Source: CBDCWA01 sp046048295
Lineage (GTDB): Bacteria; Pseudomonadota; Alphaproteobacteria; Rhizobiales; Hyphomicrobiaceae
DNA length: 6,823 bases
Direction of reading: 5' to 3'
Assembly: GCA_046048295.1 (NCBI GenBank)
Contig: JBJOGJ010000216.1
Coordinates: forward strand, 1-6,823
Shown here one piece after another: positions 1-6,671 of the stretch. How positions within the stretch are numbered: the first letter of the stretch is position 1; each line of letters opens with the position of its first letter. The translations under genes and the position numbers were made by a program. Below the pieces are notes generated by a model. That model ran no database searches and was not told the origin of the DNA. It worked only from the letters and a program-made list of their open reading frames with translations.

Positions 1-1214
1 GCGGCACCGGCACCGTCGTCGCCATCACCGGACCGATTCGCGAGCGTCGCCGCGGCGGCGGCGGGGCTCGACGCCATGGCCTGGAAGAGCGTGAGGATCG
101 CCCAGGCGCGCGTGCGCTGGACCTGTGCGGAGGCCTTCGCCGACCGGTAGCGATTCGCGAAACCGGCGACATCCTCGATGAGCGCCTGCATGGCTGGGCT
201 CAGCTCGTATCGTTCCGTGGTCTCGACGCGCTCGGGGAAGCGGGTGTCTCCGAGGTACTCGACGATGTCGGGTCGACGCCGCTGCACGAAGCGCCGAGCC
301 AGTTCCTTGTCCCTCGCTTTCTGGTCGCTGCAGTCGCGGCCGAGCTCCCCGTCGGGCAGGAACCTTTCATCCAGGAGGCCGAGGAGCGCGTCGTAGGCGT
401 CGGCGTTGCCGCTGTGCGGGGTCGCCGTGGTCAGGATCATGTGCTGTCCGGGCTTGGCGGCCAGGCCCTTGAGCAGGTCGTGCCGCATCTGGCGGGTTGC
501 CCCCCGCCCCCCACCCGACGGCGTGCAGGTGTGGGCCTCGTCGACGATGACCAGGTCGGGGCAGGTCTGCAGGAACTCGCGGCTGCGGCGCGGGCTCTTG
601 ACGTAATCCAGGCTGACGACCGTGAACGGGAACCGTGAGAAGATGGTCTGGGTGCCGCTGATGCGGCGCTCAAGCTGCTGCGTCGTGGAGGCGAGCACCA
701 GCTCAGCCTCGATGTGGAACTTGTCGCGCAGTTCCCGCTGCCACTGCTCAGCCAGGTGCGGAGGGCAGAGCACGCTGAATCCACGGATCTCGCGCCGATC
801 GAAGAGTTCGCGGGCGATGAGCAGGGCTTCGATGGTCTTGCCGATCCCGACGTCGTCTGCGATCAGCAGGCGGACCGGATCCAGCCGAAGCGCCATGATG
901 AGCGGCACCAACTGGTACGGCCGGGGCTGGAAGCCGAGCCTCGCGAAGGACCGGTATGGACCGGCCGCATGGCGCGTGGCGAGCCGGGCGGCATCGCGCA
1001 AGAGCCGGCATGAGTTGGCATCGCCGCGCCGTTCCGGATCCGGTGGCGCGAAGGAAGCTGACTCGAGAGGCTCCAGCAGCGCATGCACGACGGTGGTCTC
1101 GTCGGACGTGCTGCCCAGCGGCGCCAAGGTGTAGACCGGCGCCGTCGAGCCGGGCTGCACGATCCACTCCCGATCGCGGACACGAACGATCGAACCAGCT
1201 GCAAAGGTCGTCAT
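1..1214 (-). CDS. drmD: DrmD-like SNF2-family helicase of a DISARM-type defence operon (3' end cut by the window)
   Basis: The first 404 codons are present and the frame stays open to the left edge, so this is the N-terminal part of a protein that in this family usually has about 1000 residues. The first RecA-like lobe of a SNF2 (RapA/HepA-like) ATPase is complete. It has a PRPYQL Q-motif at 98-103, Walker A as DDVGIGKT at 120-127 (K126), motif Ia around CPPHLAEQWQ at 150-159, the DEAH box at 225-228 and motif III TTATPHSG at 262-269. Residues 383-404 are an Ala- then Gly/Asp-rich stretch, probably an inter-lobe linker. Motifs IV-VI fall outside the window. The opening, with a short N-terminal domain followed by the conserved PRPYQLVPL and LLIADDVGIGKTIEA stretches, matches what I know of DISARM DrmD. 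DrmD is thought to be an ATP-driven DNA translocase acting on incoming phage DNA. The ATG at 1212-1214 overlaps the TGA of the preceding helicase and has a GGAG 7 bases upstream, which fixes the start. SNF2 family is certain; DrmD assignment is by recall. Confidence 0.9.
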   Translation of the reverse strand, partial: MTTFAAGSIVRVRDREWIVQPGSTAPVYTLAPLGSTSDETTVVHALLEPLESASFAPPDPERRGDANSCRLLRDAARLATRHAAGPYRSFARLGFQPRPYQLVPLIMALRLDPVRLLIADDVGIGKTIEALLIARELFDRREIRGFSVLCPPHLAEQWQRELRDKFHIEAELVLASTTQQLERRISGTQTIFSRFPFTVVSLDYVKSPRRSREFLQTCPDLVIVDEAHTCTPSGGGRGATRQMRHDLLKGLAAKPGQHMILTTATPHSGNADAYDALLGLLDERFLPDGELGRDCSDQKARDKELARRFVQRRRPDIVEYLGDTRFPERVETTERYELSPAMQALIEDVAGFANRYRSAKASAQVQRTRAWAILTLFQAMASSPAAAAATLANRSGDGDDGAGA

Positions 1215-4200
1215 GGCAGGACTCCGGTCGATGACCCGGGGCCGAAGACGCCGGGTGTCTGCCTGATCAGGGCCATCCAGTCCGTCGTGGCATGGTGGAA
1301 AACGATCACCCGGTAGCCATCGTCGATCAGGCGGGCACGCACTGCGCGGTCCTCCTCGGCCTGTTCGGGGGTGTCGTGCGGTGGCCCATCGACGAAGACG
1401 CACACCGCGCCCTCGCCGTAGTAGAAGTCCGGCCGCGAGTAGCGCTCGGGAATCCAGTACTGGGCGTGGGTCGGCGGCGTGAAGCCGTGCTGCCGGAGCA
1501 GGTCGAGGAACCGCTTCTCGAGCTGTGAATCGCAGGCCGCGTACAACGGGTGCCATTGGTCGCCGACCGCCGGCGCTGCATCCGTCAGCGAGGACGTCGA
1601 GCGTGCAAGCTGCCGCAGGTAGTCCACGATCTTCTTGCGATCGATGAAGGCGTGGTCCGGCTGGTTCCCGAAGTCCAGAAGGCAGTCGTAGCACCCGGCT
1701 TCGCAGCCATCCTTGTGAAGGTGACCACGATCCTCGCCCGTCTCGGGATCGAAGTGACAGAGCTCCAGTGCCGCCCGTGCGACCCGGGCAAGCGCCGTGG
1801 GGTCGTCGACCAGCTGGCGCAGGACCCCGGCTCCCCCTTCGGTCGCCTCGTAGAACAGCAGGTGATTGCGTCGTTGCCGCGAGGGCAACGGCTCAACCGA
1901 GATCTCGCTTCCCTCGACCTGGAATACATGCTGGATGCCCCGCCTGAGCGCAGCGTCGAGCGATGGCATGAAGGCAGGGTCGGTCGACGGCACGTTCGGT
2001 GAGAGGAAAAGCGCGTTCTTGGTGTCGTCGACGTAGGGAATCACGCGGCGTGCATTGGGACGCGCCGGGGCGATGCCTTCCTGCACCTCGGCTGCATCCT
2101 GGGAAACCCAGTCGCCCTTCTCGATGTCCAGGAAGAATCCGTGTTCGGCCTGGTGCTGGCGTCGGGCCCAGCCCAGGTTCACGCGCCAGAGGGCGCATGC
2201 GTCGCCGTACTCCATCAGCGCGAGCGAGGCCCCATCGAGGCGAGCCGCCGCACGCCTGCGGTTCGGCTGGCCGCCGAGCTGGGGGAACGCGAAGTAGGAA
2301 CGGACGTCGAACCCCTGCCGCTGCCGCTCCTCCTCATCGGAGGTGATGCGCTCGAGCCGTCTCGCGCTCACGTTCTGCATGCGCACGAGGCTGGCATACT
2401 CGAACTGTGCCTCGAGCGGCTTGTTGCATCGGGCGCAGGTCTGCACATGGGCAAGATCCACGCCCGCATGCCCGTAGCCGCACTCGCCGCAGGTCTTGAT
2501 CGTCGCCATCTGCGGACCGGTTCCGTCGCTGTCGAGGGCCACGTTCGCGCGGTGGATCCGGTAGCGGGCACCCTCGTGATAGATGATCGCGTTGGGGCCG
2601 AACTCGCTGATCGCAAGGAACCTGGGGCGGTTGAGGTACTCGTGCTCACCGACCGAGCCGCGGCGTGCCGGCACGAACGCACTGACCGGGAGACGGGGGA
2701 AGCTGTAGCCCGGCAGGAATCCTTCGCTCGCGAAGTAGCGATAGGAGTAGAAGTCGCCCTCGGCCGCACCGCTGGACTTGGTCAGCAGTTCGATCTGGGC
2801 CTCTGCCTGCTGGCGCAGGCTCTTGGCGAGTTTGCGATCCCATTCGGAACGGCCATGGTCGCCGATGAGCAGGTTCTGCGCACGACGCTGCTTGACGGCG
2901 GCGATGTAGAGCTCGCGCCAGCGCTGGCATGCCTGGTCAAGCGAGGTGGTGGCTTGATCCAGTGTCTGCTTGACCCACTCGGGGTGGAACCATGGCGCCG
3001 ACGTGAGGGATGCCCCAACCAGTTCGATGAGCTTCTGCACCTTGCCGAGTGCTGAGGTGCGCGCATCGGTGCCGCCCAGCTGCTCCCGGAGCTCCTGCTT
3101 CAGCGGCAGTTTGAGATCGTCCTCGGAGACCACCAGGATGTCGGCCAGCGTGGTCCCGAGATCCACGCCGGTCTCGCCCAACCAGACCGCATGGACGTGG
3201 GCCCGCACCAAGGCCTCGTTGGCCAGGTCGATGCGCGGCGGCTGGACGCTTCCTGCGACCATGGACTCGGGTCGTGCGAAGAAGTACTGGTCGTGTGGGC
3301 TGAAGCCCGAGCAGTAGGTGTAGACCAATGCCGGCTGGCCACCGCGCCCGGCGCGCCCGCTGCGCTGCGCGTAGTTCGCCGGGGTCGGGGGCATGTTGCG
3401 CATGTTGACCACGTTGAGCTGTGCGATGTCCACGCCCAGCTCCATGGTCGGCGAGCAGAAGAGCACGGGCAGGTCCGCAGACTTGAAGGCGGCTTCCCGG
3501 CGTTGGCGTTCCTCGGAACCAACCTGTGCGGTGTGTTCCCGCGCATTGATGAATTCACCGACCCCCGCGAAGGAGCGGTAGAAGGCCGTGAAGAACTGGT
3601 TCGGGCGGGTGCCTTCACGCGACTCACGCTCCTGACGAAGCGGGTCGAACGCGGGCTTCCCGTCGCCGAGCAGCCAGATCATCGCCTCGCGCCCAAGCCG
3701 ATAGCCCTTCGGACCACCGGGAGTGCGGGGCTCCCGAACCGGCTCGATGTACTGGCCCTCGAGCACTCGGAACAGGTCAAGGATGATGGCATCCGTCTCC
3801 TGCATCGAGAGGGCAGCGCCCCGCCCGAAGGTGGACTGCCTCCGGAGGTAGCTGCCGAACTTGCTCGAGCTCGACACGGGGATGTCGTCGCCGGAGTCTG
3901 CATCGGTCATCGATCGCGGCCAGACGACCGGGGTGCTGTGGGACTTGTGGGTCGATTCCCCCAGCGTCCAATCGTCCACCAGGTACTCGTCCGCCTCCTT
4001 GACCGTCGACTCGATCCATTGGTGGTCGAGTTCCTCCGCCTTGATCGCCAAGGATCGGCGGAAGGAATCAAGGAGCACGGTGCAGATCGCCAGCCGCGTG
4101 GCGCTCGATGCGGATCGGAGGGCATCGTGGGTTCCTGCCCAGACCGTCTGGTCCTCGCAGAACTCCGCCAGCGACTGGTAGGAAAAGCTCAGGAGGCCGC

Positions 4201-6418
4201 ATTGTTCGAGGTTGGGCGACGCCACGCGCCAGCCACGCAGGAGGTCCCGGTACAGCCTGAATGCCAAGGTCTTGCGGAAGACGAACTCGATGTTGTGGCG
4301 TTTCGCGAAGCGCGCTTCGGGGTGTGCCGAGTACTGCTCGAATGGGAGCCCGAGCGCGTTGAACACGGCCTGGGAGAGCGTGCCGAAACGCAGCCCCTCG
4401 GCACCGGCATGCGCCAGGGCGCGGACGAGACCGGACCGGACGAGGCTGACCTCGACGAAGTCGTTGAAGTGCCCGGCCTGCAGCGAGGCATCCTGCCGGT
4501 TGTCGGTGAAGCTCAGCAGCTTCTTGGCCTCGGGTTCGAGGTCAGACGAGAGCTTGAGCTTCTGCAGGACGTTCAGCGCGAGGATCGTGGTTGCCGTCGA
4601 CCTGCTGTCCACGCCGAGGGTGCGCAGCTTCGCGACGTCGTTGCGCTCCTTCTTGGGATAGGCCGTGTCGCAGTTCGGGCAGAACGCGAAGGGAGCCTTC
4701 AGGAAGAGGAAGCGCGTGCCGCGGAGCGAAGGCTTGCCTTCGGAGTCCAGGTTCATGAGTTCCGGGCGATCATGCGCGCGGTTGTTCCGGATGCTCGGGG
4801 CTGCACCGGTGGTGTCGATCCAATCGGGCGGCAGGCGCGTCAGGGCGGCTGCGGGATCCTCGGGCCAGGCCCGGGCCGGATCCTCGGGCTGGAACAGGTA
4901 GCCCGATTCGGTGTGCTCGTCCTTCGTCCTCTCGAATCGGGCGCGCGGAGCGATGTGCCATGCATCGCCCTCCGTGACTCGGTCGACGCGGAAGAAGTGG
5001 TGGCCGCAGTCCTTGCAGAAGCACATCGGCAGCAGGATCCGCGAGCGGTCACCCGGCACGTACTGCTGCCCGCGAAGCGTGACATGCCAGTCCTCCGGAC
5101 GCTCGAGGGATGCCCAGACGGTGTCGCCGCGCGTGACGAACTGGTGCAGCCTGAAGGCGAAGGTCGGCAGACCGGTGGCGGGATTGCGGACTCGGGCGCC
5201 GATCTCGAGGATCTGCCGAATCGCGCGTTCACACAGCTCGAGGGGGCATCCGGTCAGGTCGGCGAGCTGGTTCGCGGCACCATTGGGCCCCTCTGCAGCC
5301 CTGGGCTTGGCGCGCCGGAGCCGGCTGGAATCCGTTTCCGTGGCGAGCCCGAAGGTCGTCTCGATCCACGATGCAAGGGGATTCGACACCAGCATGTCGA
5401 ACGAGGGGGCCGGGGCCTCGGTTGCGGTCGCTGCCTCGCTCACGGCCTTGGCCAGCGCCCGGCGATCGGCGTCGGTGGGCTTGTCCCGCGCCGGTGTCAT
5501 CCTGGTCAGCGTCTCGTCGATCACCTGGTCCGGTCCAACCTGCTGGCCGAACATGTTCGACGCGACGGTGGCGATGGCGGCGCGTCGCTCGTGCCGTGCG
5601 CCGTCGGTGGCCATGGTGGCACTCGTACCCACGCACGTCATGCGCTCGCCGCTGAAGGCCTGGCGGCAGCGGCGGACGAGCATGGCCACATCGGCACCCT
5701 GGCGGCCTCGATAGGTGTGCAGTTCATCAAGCACCAGGAAGCGCAGGTCGCGTGCGGCGCCGATCAGCCGCTGCTCATGACGGCGGGTGAGCAGCAACTC
5801 GAGCATGACGTAGTTCGTCAGGAGGATGTCGGGGGGCGTGGAGATGATCCGATTGCGCTCCTCGTTCGACTCCTGGCCGGTGTACCGGGCGTAGGTGACG
5901 GGCTGCCCCCCTGCCGCGTACCCACGCTGGAGGAACTTCTCCAGCTCGTCGAACTGCGAATTGGCCAGGGCATTCATCGGGTAGATCACGATGGCCTGGA
6001 TGCCCCTGCCGGAGCCACGGCGCAGCACATGATCGACGATGGGGATGATGTAGGTCAGGCTCTTGCCGGAGCCCGTGCCGGTGGTCACGACGTACGGTTC
6101 GCCCCGGCCAGCCCGCTCGATGGCTTCCACCTGGTGGCGGTACAGCAGGAGCGGCGTACCGGGATCGGCATCGTCGCGCTTGCGCCTGAAGACCTTGGCG
6201 CACTCAGGATGAAGGGCCCCCGCCTTGACGAGCTCCTCGACGCTGCCGCCGGGCTCGTAGGCGGGATTCAGCTGGAGCAGCGGCCGCGGCCAGAGGGCGC
6301 CGCCGTCGATCTGGGAGGTCACGATCTCGCGCAGCCGGTCGTGCCTGATGTTGATGAAGCTCTGCGTGTATGCGCCGTACTCGCGGACGAGTTCGTTGCG
6401 CAGGTCGAAGACATTCAT
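1211..6418 (-). CDS. Giant DEAD/DEAH-type helicase with DUF1998 (MZB) domain and C-terminal Vsr-like nuclease domain (DruE/DrmA-DrmB-like)
   Basis: Large SF2 helicase of 1735 residues (numbering from the ATG at 6418). The N-terminal lobe has Q99-type YRHQ at 93-96, Walker A TGTGSGKS at 113-120, Ia YPMNALANSQ at 146-155, the DEAH-box variant DELH at 231-234 and TSAT at 265-268. The second lobe has SFTDNRQDA at 636-644, a hallmark of COG1205 helicases. It also has motif V around SPTMELGVD at 989-997 and motif VI QRSGRAGRGGQ at 1018-1028. Between the lobes lie CxxC pairs at C468/C471 and C580/C583; a further ribbon is C1310/C1313 with C1328/C1331. The DUF1998/MZB region carries GGAGVL at 1528-1533 and C1572-x3-C1576-x2-C1579, with C1554 a possible fourth ligand. 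Residues about 1620-1720 look like a Vsr-type nuclease (PDF with D1664, FVDG with D1677, H1681, DR at 1690-1691). Size and layout recall DruE of Druantia, or DrmA and DrmB of DISARM joined. Known relatives translocate on DNA; nuclease activity here is inference. The start was chosen because AGGAGG lies 9 bases upstream; ATGs at 6427 and 6424 are too close to it (0 and 3 bases). Confidence 0.93.
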   Translation of the reverse strand: MNVFDLRNELVREYGAYTQSFINIRHDRLREIVTSQIDGGALWPRPLLQLNPAYEPGGSVEELVKAGALHPECAKVFRRKRDDADPGTPLLLYRHQVEAIERAGRGEPYVVTTGTGSGKSLTYIIPIVDHVLRRGSGRGIQAIVIYPMNALANSQFDELEKFLQRGYAAGGQPVTYARYTGQESNEERNRIISTPPDILLTNYVMLELLLTRRHEQRLIGAARDLRFLVLDELHTYRGRQGADVAMLVRRCRQAFSGERMTCVGTSATMATDGARHERRAAIATVASNMFGQQVGPDQVIDETLTRMTPARDKPTDADRRALAKAVSEAATATEAPAPSFDMLVSNPLASWIETTFGLATETDSSRLRRAKPRAAEGPNGAANQLADLTGCPLELCERAIRQILEIGARVRNPATGLPTFAFRLHQFVTRGDTVWASLERPEDWHVTLRGQQYVPGDRSRILLPMCFCKDCGHHFFRVDRVTEGDAWHIAPRARFERTKDEHTESGYLFQPEDPARAWPEDPAAALTRLPPDWIDTTGAAPSIRNNRAHDRPELMNLDSEGKPSLRGTRFLFLKAPFAFCPNCDTAYPKKERNDVAKLRTLGVDSRSTATTILALNVLQKLKLSSDLEPEAKKLLSFTDNRQDASLQAGHFNDFVEVSLVRSGLVRALAHAGAEGLRFGTLSQAVFNALGLPFEQYSAHPEARFAKRHNIEFVFRKTLAFRLYRDLLRGWRVASPNLEQCGLLSFSYQSLAEFCEDQTVWAGTHDALRSASSATRLAICTVLLDSFRRSLAIKAEELDHQWIESTVKEADEYLVDDWTLGESTHKSHSTPVVWPRSMTDADSGDDIPVSSSSKFGSYLRRQSTFGRGAALSMQETDAIILDLFRVLEGQYIEPVREPRTPGGPKGYRLGREAMIWLLGDGKPAFDPLRQERESREGTRPNQFFTAFYRSFAGVGEFINAREHTAQVGSEERQRREAAFKSADLPVLFCSPTMELGVDIAQLNVVNMRNMPPTPANYAQRSGRAGRGGQPALVYTYCSGFSPHDQYFFARPESMVAGSVQPPRIDLANEALVRAHVHAVWLGETGVDLGTTLADILVVSEDDLKLPLKQELREQLGGTDARTSALGKVQKLIELVGASLTSAPWFHPEWVKQTLDQATTSLDQACQRWRELYIAAVKQRRAQNLLIGDHGRSEWDRKLAKSLRQQAEAQIELLTKSSGAAEGDFYSYRYFASEGFLPGYSFPRLPVSAFVPARRGSVGEHEYLNRPRFLAISEFGPNAIIYHEGARYRIHRANVALDSDGTGPQMATIKTCGECGYGHAGVDLAHVQTCARCNKPLEAQFEYASLVRMQNVSARRLERITSDEEERQRQGFDVRSYFAFPQLGGQPNRRRAAARLDGASLALMEYGDACALWRVNLGWARRQHQAEHGFFLDIEKGDWVSQDAAEVQEGIAPARPNARRVIPYVDDTKNALFLSPNVPSTDPAFMPSLDAALRRGIQHVFQVEGSEISVEPLPSRQRRNHLLFYEATEGGAGVLRQLVDDPTALARVARAALELCHFDPETGEDRGHLHKDGCEAGCYDCLLDFGNQPDHAFIDRKKIVDYLRQLARSTSSLTDAAPAVGDQWHPLYAACDSQLEKRFLDLLRQHGFTPPTHAQYWIPERYSRPDFYYGEGAVCVFVDGPPHDTPEQAEEDRAVRARLIDDGYRVIVFHHATTDWMALIRQTPGVFGPGSSTGVLP
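1222..1225 (-). promoter_or_regulatory. Ribosome-binding site of the DrmD-like gene, inside the helicase 3' end
   Basis: GGAG on the minus strand lies 7 bases before the ATG at 1214, within the last codons of the preceding helicase gene. With the ATGA stop/start overlap at 1211-1214, this supports translational coupling: ribosomes ending the helicase can restart on the SNF2 gene, keeping the two proteins in a related ratio. Confidence 0.7.
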
Positions 6419-6427
6419 CGTCATCAT

Positions 6428-6433
6428 CCTCCT
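6428..6433 (-). promoter_or_regulatory. Shine-Dalgarno site of the giant helicase gene
   Basis: A perfect AGGAGG on the minus strand is followed by three in-frame ATGs at 6427, 6424 and 6418, at spacings of 0, 3 and 9 bases. Only the third has the usual spacing. It also gives the N-terminus MNVFDLRNEL, which resembles the openings I recall for this helicase family, so it decides the start. Confidence 0.75.
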
Positions 6434-6492
6434 GCCGCGCGGTGCGATGCGCTTCCCCGGTCATCCTGCGGCATCCGGATCACCGGACGGCG

Positions 6493-6498
6493 ATGATA
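6493..6498 (-). promoter_or_regulatory. Weak -10-like hexamer ahead of the helicase operon
   Basis: TATCAT on the minus strand matches the TATAAT consensus at 5 of 6 positions and lies about 60 bases before the ribosome-binding site. No TTGACA-like element is seen 16-19 bases upstream and there is no extended -10 TGn. It is the most AT-rich spot in the gap but only a tentative promoter; the operon may instead be read through from the upstream gene. Confidence 0.2.
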
Positions 6499-6510
6499 AT
6501 GCGCCCCAGA

Positions 6511-6538
6511 TCGCCTGGGCGGCTCGCATCAGGCGAGC
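6511..6538. repeat. Two overlapping inverted repeats in the gap upstream of the helicase
   Basis: TCGCCTG at 6511-6517 pairs with CAGGCGA at 6530-6536 (7-bp stem, 12-base loop). GCTCGC at 6522-6527 pairs with GCGAGC at 6533-6538 (6-bp stem, 5-base loop). The stems share bases 6533-6536, so only one can form at a time. There is no U-run after either, so an intrinsic terminator is unlikely. An operator dyad or a leader structure is possible, but in GC-rich DNA such short stems also arise by chance. Confidence 0.35.
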
Positions 6539-6671
6539 AGCAGGCTGTCCCGGGAGTTAGGTTGCGTTGCGTGGCACGTGCGTTGTCACAGTACGTCTGG
6601 AGTCCCGGGGGGCGACTTGGCGGTTGTCGTGGTCGATCCCCGGCGATGGACGCTCAGCACAACTGGCCAAA

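Larger units (their letters stand above)
6428..6671. other. Non-coding gap between the upstream gene and the helicase operon
   Basis: This 244-base stretch holds no ORF with a credible start or coding character on either strand. Besides the dyads, the -10-like hexamer and the ribosome-binding site, it contains two short palindromes: GCACGTGC at 6574-6581 and TCCCGGGA at 6549-6556. The sequence after the upstream TAG shows no clear hairpin plus T-run terminator. Its length is enough for a promoter region, and it separates the last gene on the right from the coupled pair. Confidence 0.5.

Noticed and set aside
622..1134. Plus-strand open frame of 170 codons
   Set aside because: It is antisense to the SNF2 ATPase domain, whose Walker A and DEAH motifs are intact on the minus strand. 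The product is Ser/Arg-rich, as expected from an out-of-frame reading of GC-rich DNA.
2141..3055. Plus-strand open frame of 304 codons
   Set aside because: It is antisense to the part of the helicase that includes the zinc ribbon at C1310-C1331. Its translation has no recognisable motif or sensible domain, so it is a shadow of the real gene.
1..6418. Canonical DISARM with a separate DrmC phospholipase-D nuclease
   Set aside because: No HxK-type PLD motif or separate DUF1998 gene appears in the window; the nuclease-like domain seen is Vsr-like and fused to the helicase.
3191..6496. A plus-strand open frame of about 1100 codons antisense to the helicase
   Set aside because: It lies opposite the helicase gene, has no ribosome-binding site that I can see, and its product shows no recognisable motif. 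The minus strand carries a full set of ordered helicase motifs. Long antisense frames are common opposite GC-rich genes because stop codons are rare there.
6601..6671. Possible intrinsic terminator after the upstream partial gene
   Set aside because: I looked for a stable stem followed by a T-run on the minus strand after the TAG and found none.
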